Part shown: one piece after another, positions 1-8,453 of the stretch
Layout of the letters: every line of letters begins with the position of its first letter
Numbering within the stretch: position 1 is the stretch's first letter
Assembly (NCBI GenBank): GCA_965226695.1
Contig: OZ245405.1
Coordinates: forward strand, 3,658,001 to 3,722,000
Origin: CATOSD01 sp965226695
GTDB taxonomy: Bacteria; Chloroflexota; Dehalococcoidia; Lucifugimonadales; CATOSD01
Direction of reading: 5' to 3'
Length of the DNA: 64,000 bases
Notes under the pieces: model-generated
What the model saw: the letters and a program-made list of their open reading frames with translations, nothing else
Told to the model about the DNA's origin: nothing
Database searches by the model: none
Translations under genes and position numbers: made by a program

Positions 1-122
1 CCCGCGACCACCACCAAGAACTCCGTGTCCTCCCACAGCACGGCGTTGTTGACCGGCGGTCTGAGGCGCTCCCGGTTTTCCTCGATCCAGCGACCGAGAT
101 GGAACGGGCGCAACGTCGCCAT
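1..122 (-). CDS. 3-hydroxyanthranilate 3,4-dioxygenase, N-terminal part (runs off window)
   Basis: Only the first 40 codons are in the window; the gene continues beyond base 1. The ATG is at 122-120 on the minus strand. The visible residues include RPFHLGRWIEENRERLRPPV, then NNAVLWEDTEF and a V-V-V-A-G strand. This is the conserved start of the cupin enzyme that opens the ring of 3-hydroxyanthranilate in the kynurenine and nitrobenzoate routes. The Fe ligands lie outside the window, so activity cannot be judged. It follows the CoA-transferase pair on the same strand with a 20-base gap, so it is probably the third gene of that operon. Confidence 0.8.
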   Translation of the reverse strand, partial: MATLRPFHLGRWIEENRERLRPPVNNAVLWEDTEFLVVVA

Positions 123-142
123 GCTGTGCTCCTCGTCTGCGC

Positions 143-1525
143 TCACGCGCCCCCGCCGGGCTTCTCATCCGGGGCGAGACCGTGGCTTCCGTCCGGCGCG
201 AGCCAGCGGACCGAGCCGATGTCCACCCACATCTGGAGCGGGTAGCGGATGATGTCGCGCTGCTGCTCAACGGGGAGGGCGAAGCGCGGTTCGGAGCCGA
301 TGATCCCCTCCTCCTGCAGCCGCTCGAGCTCGTGGTCGCCGAGCCCGAGCAGCTCGGTGAGCACCTCCCGGTTGTGCTCGCCGAGGCGCGGCGCGGGGCC
401 GACGGGCCGCGCCTCGAAGCCGTCGAAGCGTGCCGGGAGCGCGCGCTGGCTGGGGTAGGGCCGGGGCGGCGTCCCGACGTCGATCCACTCGAAGGTGTCG
501 CGCGCGTGCAGGTGCGGGTCGTTCAGCACCTCCGCGCCGTCCAGCAAGGCCCCCGCGATCACCCCGCGCGCCTGCAGTGCGCCCATCAGCTCGCGGCGCT
601 CGCGCAGACGCGTGTAGCGCGCGAGCCGGTCGTCGAGCTCGTCGTGCCGCGCGAGGCGCCCGGCCGCCGAGTCGAAGCCCACCTCGGATGCGAGTTCCGG
701 GGCGCCCAGCTCCTTGCACAGCGCGCGCCACTCCGCTTGGTCGCGCACGGAGAGGTAGATCCAGTGCCCCTCGCCCGAGCACGGGTAGACACCCTGCGGG
801 GCGTGGCGGTCGCTCCGACTGCCGCGCCGCTCGGGCTCCCGGCCCGAGCGGCCGTGCTCGACGACGTAGCCGCCCACGAAGTTCATCCCGCCCTCGTGCT
901 GCGAGACGTCGATGAACTGGCCACGGCCCGTGCGCGCACGCTCGAGCAGGGCCGCCATCACCGCGGCGGCGCCGGAGACGCCGGCGAAGGGATCGAGGAA
1001 GGCGCTACCGCTCTTCTCCGGGCGGTCGTCGGGGTGGCCGTTGGAGGCGGCGAGCCCACTCGATCCGTCGAGCGAGAGGCCGATCGCGCCGAAGTTCGAG
1101 TAGGGCCCGGCCGATCCGTAGCCCGACATCGAGATCATGATGATGCGGGGGTTGAGCTCGGAGAGGCGGTCGTAGCCGAGCCCGAAGGCCGGCATCACGC
1201 GCGGCGTGAAGTTCTCCACCACCACGTCGACCTGCGGCGCCATGCGCCGTATCAGCTCGCGCCCTTCATCCGTCCTCAGGTCGACGGCGATCCCTCGCTT
1301 GTTCTGGTTGCGGTTCTGAAAGAATCCGGAGCGGTTCCAGTAGTCGTCGTCGGTATCGTTCGCCATCAGGAAGAGGTTGCGCATTCCGTCGAGGCGGCCG
1401 GGGCCCTCGACCTTGATGACCTCGGCCCCGAGGTCCCCGAGGATGCGCGCGCAGATCGGACCCGCCCAGACGTGGGAGAAGTCGAGGACGCGGATCCCCT
1501 CAAGCGGGCGCGAGGGGGCTCTCAT
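143..1525 (-). CDS. Family III (CaiB/BaiF) acyl-CoA transferase, catalytic subunit
   Basis: 460 residues, near the usual length for the family. The N-terminus has the CoA-binding pattern (GIRVLDFSHVWAGP, then LGDLGAEVIKVE). Family alignment anchored on ALLERARTGRGQ places the catalytic aspartate at D178 (FLDPFAG), the residue that forms acyl-anhydride intermediates when CoA moves between carboxylic acids. The substrate cannot be read from the sequence. The start overlaps the stop of the upstream paralogue by 4 bases, so the two are translationally coupled and probably form a heteromer in which this is the active chain. It is followed by 3-hydroxyanthranilate dioxygenase. Confidence 0.88.
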   Translation of the reverse strand: MRAPSRPLEGIRVLDFSHVWAGPICARILGDLGAEVIKVEGPGRLDGMRNLFLMANDTDDDYWNRSGFFQNRNQNKRGIAVDLRTDEGRELIRRMAPQVDVVVENFTPRVMPAFGLGYDRLSELNPRIIMISMSGYGSAGPYSNFGAIGLSLDGSSGLAASNGHPDDRPEKSGSAFLDPFAGVSGAAAVMAALLERARTGRGQFIDVSQHEGGMNFVGGYVVEHGRSGREPERRGSRSDRHAPQGVYPCSGEGHWIYLSVRDQAEWRALCKELGAPELASEVGFDSAAGRLARHDELDDRLARYTRLRERRELMGALQARGVIAGALLDGAEVLNDPHLHARDTFEWIDVGTPPRPYPSQRALPARFDGFEARPVGPAPRLGEHNREVLTELLGLGDHELERLQEEGIIGSEPRFALPVEQQRDIIRYPLQMWVDIGSVRWLAPDGSHGLAPDEKPGGGA

Positions 1526-2787
1526 CGCTCGGGGCGGCCGTCCGGGGCCGCCTCCCCGTCGCCGCGCTCCGCGCGCATGATCGCCGTGAGGACCTGCACC
1601 GTGTGCTCACCCTCGAGCGGCGCCGGCTCGTGCCGCGGTTGCCAGGAGCCGAGCCGGAAGGGGGGAGCGACCAGCCTCACCTCGCCGAGCGCGTCCCGCT
1701 CGCGGCGCACGGCGTTCCGCGCGCGCACGTGCGGATGCTCGGCGAGTTCGCCGACGCGCATCACCGGGGAGATCATGAGGCGCAGCTCCTGCGCGCGGGC
1801 CACCACCTCGTCGCGCCTGTGCTCGAGGAACCACGGGGCGAGCAGCGTCTCGACCTCGCGCCAGTGCTCCGTGCGGTAGTTGCGATCGGCGAAGAGCGGA
1901 TCGTCGAGGAGGTCGGGGCGGCCGATCACGAGCGACAGCTCCCGGAAGTTCACGCCGCCGAGCACGACCAGCCACCCGTCGCGGCAGCGGAAGATGTCGC
2001 TGGGGTAGCCCTGGATGATGCGGGAGTAGAAGCGCTGCCGGACGACGCCGACGGTGGACGGCAGCACGAGGTTGTACTCGTCGAAGGCGACCGCCGCATC
2101 GTGCATCGAGAGGTCGATGTGACTCCCGCGCCCGGTGCGCATCCGCCAGTGGAGCGCCGCGAGCACGCTCATCAGCGCCTCGGCCGCCGTCGCGTGCGCC
2201 GCGATCTCCGGTTGCGTGAGGAGCGGCGGCTTCGTCGGGTCGCCGGTCGTGTAGAGCATGCCGGAGAGCGCGAGCGCCGCGCCAGAGTCGGCGCGCCACG
2301 GCCTGGCGGGGTCGGCGTAGGGCCCGGCGTTCGGACCGCTTTCGCCGAACGGCGAGATCACGAGCTCGACGAGGCCCGCCTCGCGGGCGGCGTCGATGCC
2401 GAGTTCGTGCCAGTGCTCCTCCATCGCCCCGGGGAGAGGCGGGCGTATCAGCACGTCGGCGCTTCGCGCCAGGCGCGCGAGGAGCTCCACGCCCTCCGGC
2501 CGCCCGTAGTCGAGGACGACGCCGAGCTTCGCCCAGTTCAGGTAGGTGAAGGTCGAGGAGCGCCCCTCCTCGGCGCCGCTCTCGGGGGAGTTCGCCTCGC
2601 GCTCGGCGCGCTCGCCCGGCCGCTCGACCACGATGACGCGGCAGCCGAGCTCGACGAACAGCCGGCCGGTGAAGGCGGCCGCGGTCTCGCCGCCAACCTG
2701 GACGACCGTCAGCTGCTCCCACGGCGGCGGAGCCCACGCCGGCGTGTCCTGCGGTCCCGCCTTCCCGCCGCTCGTCGCCGCCGCCAC
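1522..2787 (-). CDS. Family III CoA-transferase-like protein lacking the catalytic Asp
   Basis: 421 residues with the CaiB/BaiF fold pattern (ELGCRVIVVERPG near the N-terminus, WRMRTGRGSHIDLSMHDAA in the middle). Aligned by eye on the R-x-R-T-G-R-G segment, the catalytic aspartate position holds A197; the nearest acid is E194. The chain may therefore be structural or substrate-binding in a complex with the following gene, which keeps its Asp and overlaps it by 4 bases. Heteromeric family III transferases made of two paralogues are known, for example the BbsEF benzylsuccinate type. The N-terminal 20 residues are Ala/Pro-rich and poorly conserved, so the start is less certain. Confidence 0.8.
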   Translation of the reverse strand: MAAATSGGKAGPQDTPAWAPPPWEQLTVVQVGGETAAAFTGRLFVELGCRVIVVERPGERAEREANSPESGAEEGRSSTFTYLNWAKLGVVLDYGRPEGVELLARLARSADVLIRPPLPGAMEEHWHELGIDAAREAGLVELVISPFGESGPNAGPYADPARPWRADSGAALALSGMLYTTGDPTKPPLLTQPEIAAHATAAEALMSVLAALHWRMRTGRGSHIDLSMHDAAVAFDEYNLVLPSTVGVVRQRFYSRIIQGYPSDIFRCRDGWLVVLGGVNFRELSLVIGRPDLLDDPLFADRNYRTEHWREVETLLAPWFLEHRRDEVVARAQELRLMISPVMRVGELAEHPHVRARNAVRRERDALGEVRLVAPPFRLGSWQPRHEPAPLEGEHTVQVLTAIMRAERGDGEAAPDGRPER

Positions 2788-2904
2788 GGCCCCTCCTGAC
2801 TCCGCGGACCGCCCTCGTGCGGCCGGTCGCGTGGGGGCATGATAGCGGGCAGGGGGCGCGCGCCGCCGGGGGAACCGCGGGCGGCAGGACGCGGGAGGTC
2901 GCCG

Positions 2905-3318
2905 GTGGAGCGGATCATCGTCGACGCGATGAACGTGATCGGGAGCCGCCCGACGGGGTGGTGGCGCGATCGGGCCGGCGCGACGCGCCGCTTCGTCGCC
3001 CGCGTGGAGGCGCTCGCCGTGGCCGTCGAGCCTTCGGAGATCACGGTCGTCGTCGACGGGCGCCCCGTCGAGGGCCTGCCCGAGGGCCGGCGCGGGGCCC
3101 TGCGCCTGATCTACGCGCCTCGGCGCGGCCGGAATGCGGCGGACGACCGCATCGCCGAGATCGTCGCCGGGGACGCGGAGCCGTCGAGCCTCTGCGTCGT
3201 CACCTCCGATCGCGTCCTCGCGGGGCGCGTGCGCGCGCTCGGCGCCTCCGTGATCGGGGCGGGCGCCCTGCTACGCAGGATCGATGCGCTGGATCCCCCG
3301 GACACGCGACCGCCGTGA
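2905..3318 (+). CDS. NYN-domain (YacP-like) putative ribonuclease
   Basis: 137 residues from a GTG at 2905, preceded by GGGAGG at 2893-2898. An ATG at 2839 lies in frame but would add an unconserved Gly/Arg-rich tail. The start IIVDAMNVIGSRP, the central strand ITVVVDGRP and the later VVTSDRVLAGRV are the acidic-residue strands of the PIN-like NYN fold. YacP/Rae1 proteins of this group cleave mRNA on ribosomes. The metal-binding aspartates (in VDAMN, VVDG, TSD) are present. It stands alone, with convergent and divergent neighbours, and is probably a housekeeping gene. Confidence 0.75.
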   Translation: MERIIVDAMNVIGSRPTGWWRDRAGATRRFVARVEALAVAVEPSEITVVVDGRPVEGLPEGRRGALRLIYAPRRGRNAADDRIAEIVAGDAEPSSLCVVTSDRVLAGRVRALGASVIGAGALLRRIDALDPPDTRPP

Positions 3319-3331
3319 AGGCGGGGCCGGG

Positions 3332-3351
3332 CCTGACCGGTCCCGGTCAGG
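3332..3351. terminator. Candidate bidirectional terminator hairpin
   Basis: A perfect 9-bp stem (CCTGACCGG / CCGGTCAGG) with a 2-base centre lies between two convergent genes. Its right arm covers the stop codon of the minus-strand MFS gene. There is no T tract, so this is a structural inference only. Confidence 0.45.
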
Positions 3352-4732
3352 AGCTTCCCGCCGGCCCCGCGTCCCGCTGCGCCGACGCAGGCGGGGCTCG
3401 CATGCGGCTCGCCGGTCTTGGCGATGAGTCCACCTGCTCGGCGCCCAGGGCGAACGGCCGGCGCAGGGCCGGGAAGAGCAGCGCGATCAGCGCGAGGGAG
3501 ACGAGTCCCTCGACGGCCATGATCGCCGTGGCGACGGGGGCGCCGAAGGCGCCCGCGACGATGCCGACGTTGAGCGCGCCTATCGGGTTGCCGCCGAGCG
3601 AGAGCGAGACGGCCCCCATCACCCGTCCCCGCATCTGCGGCGCCGAGCCCGCCACGATCAGCGTGACCTGCATCGCCGTGTAGGCCGCCATCCCGAACCC
3701 GGCGACGAAGAGGAATGCCACGGAGAGCGGGTAGCTCGTCGAGCTCGAGAAGGCGAGCACCATGGCGAGGAAGAAGCCCGTGCCGAGCAGGTACATGCGC
3801 GCGTAGATGCGCGTCGGCGCCAGCGTCGCGATGAGCGTGGCGCCGAAGAGCGCGCCGACACCCTCCGAGGACTGCAGCAAGCCGACGCCGAGGGGCTCTG
3901 CGCCCAGCGTCTCCTTGCCGATCACGGGCACCATGCTGGTGTAGGGGAAGCCGAAGAGGTTCATCGCGAGGGAGACGAGTATCGCACCGACGAGGAGCGG
4001 CCGGACGCGGACGTAGCGCAGTCCGGCGAACATGTCCGCCATCGCCGAGGCCGGCGCCTCGAGCCGAGTCGGCGGGACGTACCTCAGGGAGGCGATCACC
4101 ACCATCGCGAACAGCAGCACCACCGCCTGCGTGAGGAAGGCCGCGCCGGCGCCGACCACCTGCAGCAGCGCTCCGCCGGTGAGCGGCCCGAGCATGCGGG
4201 CGACCGCGCTCGTGCCGATGTCGATGGCGAAGGCGCGCCCCACGAGCTCGCGCGGGACGACGTCCCCGATCATTGCGCGCCGCACCGGGAACTCCGTGGT
4301 CCAGAATATGCCGGTGAGGAAGGTGCCGACCACGAGGTGCCAGTACTCGACCCGCCCCGAGATGACGAGCGCCGCCAGCGCCACCGATATCACCGCGAGC
4401 GCCGCGAAGGTCACGACGAGCATGCGCTGCCGCGACACGCGATCGGAGAGCATGCCGAGCGGCAGCGCGAGCAGGAGGCGCGGCGCCATGCGAAAGAAGA
4501 AGAGCAGCCCGACCCGGAACGCGGAGCCCGTGAGGTCGTAGACGAAGACGCCGAGCACGAGGAAATCTAGCCAGCGCATCGCCGAGGCGAGCGCGCCGGC
4601 GAGCCAGACGCCGCGGAAGCCGGGGTTCGCAAGGACCAGTCGGAGCGACGCGATGCCGTCGGCGTGCGCGGTCCGGATGCCGCCCGCGTCGGTGGGCGGG
4701 CGCTCCCCGCTCGGCGTCGCTCCGCTCGACAT
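3347..4732 (-). CDS. MFS transporter (EntS/MFS_3-like exporter)
   Basis: 461 residues with about 12 hydrophobic segments after a 30-residue polar N-terminus. The loop after TM2 has the MFS signature form (PLGMLSDRVSRQRMLV), and the first segment (NPGFRGVWLAGALASAMRWLD) resembles the enterobactin-exporter-like group. A drug/metabolite efflux role is the family expectation; the substrate is unknown. It is the last gene of a three-gene minus-strand run with the SDR and the LLM oxidoreductase (gaps of 49 and 24 bases), which suggests export or uptake linked to that oxidative step. Confidence 0.82.
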   Translation of the reverse strand: MSSGATPSGERPPTDAGGIRTAHADGIASLRLVLANPGFRGVWLAGALASAMRWLDFLVLGVFVYDLTGSAFRVGLLFFFRMAPRLLLALPLGMLSDRVSRQRMLVVTFAALAVISVALAALVISGRVEYWHLVVGTFLTGIFWTTEFPVRRAMIGDVVPRELVGRAFAIDIGTSAVARMLGPLTGGALLQVVGAGAAFLTQAVVLLFAMVVIASLRYVPPTRLEAPASAMADMFAGLRYVRVRPLLVGAILVSLAMNLFGFPYTSMVPVIGKETLGAEPLGVGLLQSSEGVGALFGATLIATLAPTRIYARMYLLGTGFFLAMVLAFSSSTSYPLSVAFLFVAGFGMAAYTAMQVTLIVAGSAPQMRGRVMGAVSLSLGGNPIGALNVGIVAGAFGAPVATAIMAVEGLVSLALIALLFPALRRPFALGAEQVDSSPRPASRMRAPPASAQRDAGPAGSS

Positions 4733-4781
4733 AGCGGCCGAGTCTAGCAGCCCCCGCGCGTGCCCCCGGGACGGTGCCGGC

Positions 4782-5570
4782 TCAGCTGAGCACGCCCGGC
4801 GAGCGTGTCGGGTCGCGCCCCCCGGCGATGTCCTCGGCGCGGATGCGGGCGCGCTCGCGCAGCGCCTCGGCGTGGGTGAGCACGTAGAACTCCCCGCCGC
4901 GGATCGCCTCCACCACCTGCTCCGCCACCTCCTCGGGGAGCATCGCCCCCCGCATCTGCTCCGCCTCGGCCTCGCCGGCGGGCTCCCGGGTGCGGACGAA
5001 TCCGGGGCAGAGCAGCGAGACGCCGATGGGCGCTCCGACCCTGCGGAGCTCGTGGTGGAGCGTCTCCGTCAGCCCGGCCACCGCGTGCTTCGAGGCGTTG
5101 TACGGGCTCTGCCAGGGCTTCGTGCCGAGCACGACGCCCGAGGCGGTGTTGACGATGTGCCCCTCCTCGCCGCGCTCGATCATCGGCGGGACGAACGTGT
5201 GCACGCCGTGGAGCACGCTCCAGAAGTTGAGGTCCATCACCCAGCTCCAGCGCTCGAGCGGGATCTCCCAGATCGTGCCGCGCGTGGCGCCCCCGCCTGC
5301 GTTGTTGCAGAGCACGTGCACGCCGCCCCACTCGTCCAGCGTGCGCTGGGCGAGCGCCCGCACCTGCGTGGCGTCGGTCATGTCGGTCGGGACGACAAGG
5401 ACCTCGCCTCCCGCCCCCCGGATCGCGGACTCGGTCTCGGCGAGGCGATCGAGATCGATATCGGCGAGGATGACGCGCATTCCCTCGCGCGCGAAGCGCT
5501 CGGCCATGGCGCGGCCCATGCCGCGCGCGGCGCCGGTCACCACGGCGACGCGGCCGTCGAGTTGCTGCAT
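4782..5570 (-). CDS. Short-chain dehydrogenase/reductase (SDR)
   Basis: 262 residues, a classical SDR. The nucleotide-binding motif TGAARGMG is at 12-19, D37 ends beta-2 (favouring NAD), the NNAGGG motif follows beta-4, and the catalytic triad is visible as Ser in NTASG with Y and K in YNASK. It should oxidise or reduce an alcohol/ketone; the substrate is not identifiable. The ATG at 5570 has a GGAGG site a few bases upstream. It lies 24 bases after the LLM oxidoreductase, and the pair may act in succession on one compound. Confidence 0.9.
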   Translation of the reverse strand: MQQLDGRVAVVTGAARGMGRAMAERFAREGMRVILADIDLDRLAETESAIRGAGGEVLVVPTDMTDATQVRALAQRTLDEWGGVHVLCNNAGGGATRGTIWEIPLERWSWVMDLNFWSVLHGVHTFVPPMIERGEEGHIVNTASGVVLGTKPWQSPYNASKHAVAGLTETLHHELRRVGAPIGVSLLCPGFVRTREPAGEAEAEQMRGAMLPEEVAEQVVEAIRGGEFYVLTHAEALRERARIRAEDIAGGRDPTRSPGVLS

Positions 5571-5594
5571 CAGGGCCCTCCTTCCTGAGGGTTG

Positions 5595-6518
5595 CTAGTC
5601 GAGCATGCCGGCGAGCGCCTGTTCGGTGCGGTGCCGCGAGGCGTCGGGGTCGTCCCCGTAGGGGATCACCGCCGCGAGGATCTCGGTCGCTCCGGCGTCG
5701 AGCAGGCGCCCGAGCCCCGCCCGCACCTCCGCCTCCGTTCCGATCACAGCGAGCTCGCCCGGGTTCCCGAGCCGCTCCGAGTCGATCACGCGCGCGTACG
5801 CAGGGAGTGAGGCGTACCTCGTGAAGTGGTTGGTGGCCGCGTCGCGGGCGGCCGCGCCGCCCCCTCCGTCCGCCACCGCGACGCCGACCCCGGCGAGGAT
5901 GCGCGGGGGCGGCCGGCCGGCGTTGCTCGCCGCCGTCGTGATTCCCGGCACGATCTGCTCGGCGAGCGTGCGGGGGCCGGCGAGCCAGGTCGCGGTGCCG
6001 TCGGTCAGCTCGCCGGCGAGGGAGAGCATGCGCGGCGCGAGCGCGGAGATGAGGAGCGGCACGCGCCCCGCGCCGTGCACGCCAGCGGAGGCGTGCACGG
6101 CGAAATGCTCTCCGTCTACGTCGACCGTCTGCCCGTCGAGCAGGCCTCTGAGTATCAGCAGGTACTCGGCCATGCGCGCCGCCGGGCGAGCGTACGAGAT
6201 GCCGAGCCGCTCCATCCCGACAGCGTGCGAGGGCCCGACGCCGAGCGCGAGGCGACCCGAGGTCGCGAGCTGCACCGTCAGCGCCTGCTGGGCGAGCGCG
6301 ACGGGGTGCCGCGTGAAGGCCTGCAGCACGGCCGTACCCAGTTCGATGCGCCCGGTCTCGCGGCCGGCGAGCGCGAAGACGACGAGCGGGTCGAGGCCGG
6401 CGCCAGCGAGCCAGTAGCCGGGGAAGCCGGCGCGCTCGGCCGAAACGATCGCCGCGACCCGCCCCTCGACGCTCGATCGGGGCTCCGGGAACGGGCCGGC
6501 GAAGAGGGAAATGCGCAC
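5595..6518 (-). CDS. LLM-class F420-dependent oxidoreductase (luciferase-like)
   Basis: 307 residues with the TIM-barrel luciferase-like pattern: RISLFAGPF at the N-terminus, AVLQAFTRHPVALAQQALTV and RLALGVGPSHAVGMERLG in the middle. The GVGPSH form resembles the F420-dependent group more than FMNH2 monooxygenases, but cofactor choice is inferred. It is first in the operon LLM-SDR-MFS. The 155 bases upstream are shared with the divergent ThDP enzyme, so both promoters should lie there. Confidence 0.83.
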   Translation of the reverse strand: MRISLFAGPFPEPRSSVEGRVAAIVSAERAGFPGYWLAGAGLDPLVVFALAGRETGRIELGTAVLQAFTRHPVALAQQALTVQLATSGRLALGVGPSHAVGMERLGISYARPAARMAEYLLILRGLLDGQTVDVDGEHFAVHASAGVHGAGRVPLLISALAPRMLSLAGELTDGTATWLAGPRTLAEQIVPGITTAASNAGRPPPRILAGVGVAVADGGGGAAARDAATNHFTRYASLPAYARVIDSERLGNPGELAVIGTEAEVRAGLGRLLDAGATEILAAVIPYGDDPDASRHRTEQALAGMLD

Positions 6519-6673
6519 CTCGGGCCTCCACCCCTGTCCGCCGCCGCGCTCCCGCGGGGCGCACGGAGTATAGGCAGTGCTCGCGATCTCCCGGCGCCCC
6601 GGCGTGCTTGACGCGGCGAGGGCTCCGGGGCGAGGGTTCCTACGCGGCCCGGGAGCGAGGACGGAGGTGGTCG

Positions 6674-8338
6674 GTGGAGAGCATCGACGGCGCCCGGCTC
6701 CTGGTGCGTTCGCTGCGGGCGCACGGCGTCCGGACGCTCTTCTCCGTCCCCGGGGATCCGATGGGCCCCTTCCTCGAGCACGCCGCCCGGGCGGGGATCG
6801 ACGACTACACGATCCGCCACGAGCAGGCGATCGCGATGGCGGCCCAGGCCTACTCGTACGTGAGCCGCGATGTCGGCGTCGGCGCGGTCACGTCGGGGCC
6901 AGCGATGACGAACGCGATCACCGGCCTCGCCACCGCGTGGGCGAACTGCTGGCCGATGCTCCTGCTCGGAGGCTCCTCCGAGCTCGGCAAGCGTGGCCTC
7001 GGCGACTTCCAGGAGCTGCCCCAGGTCGAGTCGGCCGCCCCCTACGCACGGTGGTCCGTTGCCGTCGACAATCCCCGCCGCATTCCCTGGTTCGTCTCGG
7101 AGGCCGTGAAGCGTGCCACCCACGGCCGCCCCGGTCCCGTCTACCTCGACCTCCCGGCCGACGTCCTGACCGCGAGCGTTCCGGAGTCGGAGGTGGAGGA
7201 GCACCCCGTGGCCCCCCCGGCGCCCCGCCCGGCCGCCGACCCCGCCCTCGTCGAGCGGGCCGCACGTGCCCTCGCTCAGGCGCAGCGGCCGCTTCTGCTC
7301 ATCGGGAAGGGGGCGGCGTGGGCTGACGCCGCGCCCGAGGCGCGCGCGCTCGTCGAGGAGTGCGGGATACCGTTCGTCCCCTCGCCGATGGGGAAGGGCG
7401 TGGTGCCGGACGACCACCCGCTCTGCGCGGCGGGGGCGCGCTCCTTCGCCCTGAGGAACGCCGACCTGGTGATCCTGGCGGGCGCGCGCTTCAACTGGAC
7501 GTTCCACTTCGGCCGGCCCCCGCGCTTCGCCGAGGACGTGCGGGTCGTGCAGATCGACATCGAGCCTTCTGAGATCGGGCTCGCTCGCCCCGTCGAGGCG
7601 GGGCTCGTCGGCGACGTCCGCGCGGTGCTCGCGCAGCTGCGCGAGGCGGCTGCTGGTCGCGTCGAGCGCCGCGAGCCGTGGATCGCCGATCTCGATCGCG
7701 AGCGGGCGCGCAACGCCGCGCAGATCGCGCAGCTGGCGGAGGCCTCCGGGCCGCGCCTCAACCTCTACCGCATGTACCGCGAGATCAACGAGGTCGCGGG
7801 ACCCGATGCTGTCGTGGTGGCCGACGGCGAGGCGACGATGGCGATCTCGCGCGTGATGCAGCCCAACGTACGGCCGAGGGAAAGGCTGGACGCCGGCACC
7901 ACCGGGTGCATGGGGGTAGGCATCCCCTATGCGATCGGCGCCCAGATCGCGCGGCCCGACGCGCGGGTGGTCTGCGCCATGGGCGACTTCGCAGCCGGCT
8001 GGAACGGCATGGATCTGGAGACCGCGGTCCGCTACGAGCTGCCGATCCTCTTCATCGTGGCGAACAACGGGAGCGTGCGCCGCCGCCCGGGGCGCGCACT
8101 CAGCGCTGAGGACTTCGGGCCCGACGACGCGGTGCGCTACGACCGCGTGATGGCCGCCTTCGGCGGCCACGCCGAGCACGTCGAGAGCGCCTCGGAGCTG
8201 CACCCCGCCCTCGAGCGCGCGCTTGCCGCTCGCCGCCCAGCTCTGGTGCACGTCCTGATCGATCCGCAGGCCCGTCGCAAGCAGCAGGCCTTCGGCTGGC
8301 TCGGCCGCGAGGGGCGGACGCAGTACGGGGCCGGCTAG
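6674..8338 (+). CDS. ThDP-dependent 2-hydroxyacyl-CoA lyase / oxalyl-CoA decarboxylase-like enzyme
   Basis: 554 residues from a GTG at 6674, with GGAGG at 6663-6667. The three domains of the acetolactate-synthase superfamily are present: PYR domain with catalytic glutamate E50 (TIRHEQAIAMAA), central domain, and PP domain with the ThDP/Mg site (D438 in GDF, N464-N465). The central segments LLIGKGAAWADA and GARFNWTFHFGRPPRF resemble 2-hydroxyacyl-CoA lyase and oxalyl-CoA decarboxylase rather than IlvB. Such enzymes cleave 2-hydroxyacyl-CoA to formyl-CoA plus aldehyde, or decarboxylate oxalyl-CoA. The downstream acyl-CoA dehydrogenase supports a CoA-thioester substrate. Acetolactate synthase remains a weaker alternative. 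Confidence 0.75.
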   Translation: MESIDGARLLVRSLRAHGVRTLFSVPGDPMGPFLEHAARAGIDDYTIRHEQAIAMAAQAYSYVSRDVGVGAVTSGPAMTNAITGLATAWANCWPMLLLGGSSELGKRGLGDFQELPQVESAAPYARWSVAVDNPRRIPWFVSEAVKRATHGRPGPVYLDLPADVLTASVPESEVEEHPVAPPAPRPAADPALVERAARALAQAQRPLLLIGKGAAWADAAPEARALVEECGIPFVPSPMGKGVVPDDHPLCAAGARSFALRNADLVILAGARFNWTFHFGRPPRFAEDVRVVQIDIEPSEIGLARPVEAGLVGDVRAVLAQLREAAAGRVERREPWIADLDRERARNAAQIAQLAEASGPRLNLYRMYREINEVAGPDAVVVADGEATMAISRVMQPNVRPRERLDAGTTGCMGVGIPYAIGAQIARPDARVVCAMGDFAAGWNGMDLETAVRYELPILFIVANNGSVRRRPGRALSAEDFGPDDAVRYDRVMAAFGGHAEHVESASELHPALERALAARRPALVHVLIDPQARRKQQAFGWLGREGRTQYGAG

Positions 8339-8453
8339 AGCACTCCCTCCCCGCCCGGTCGCGGCGCGGGCCCAAAGCTGCCAGAATGCTCGACGCGGCG
8401 TGCGGCGCCGCGAAACCCTCGGCGATCGCGCCGCCGGGCCCGGGAGGCACGAG

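Noticed and set aside
182..1879. 565-codon plus-strand frame over the CoA-transferase genes
   Set aside because: Shadow of the minus-strand genes, no family motif.
4744..6564. 606-codon minus-strand frame spanning the SDR and LLM genes
   Set aside because: Out of frame with both and Arg-rich, so a shadow.
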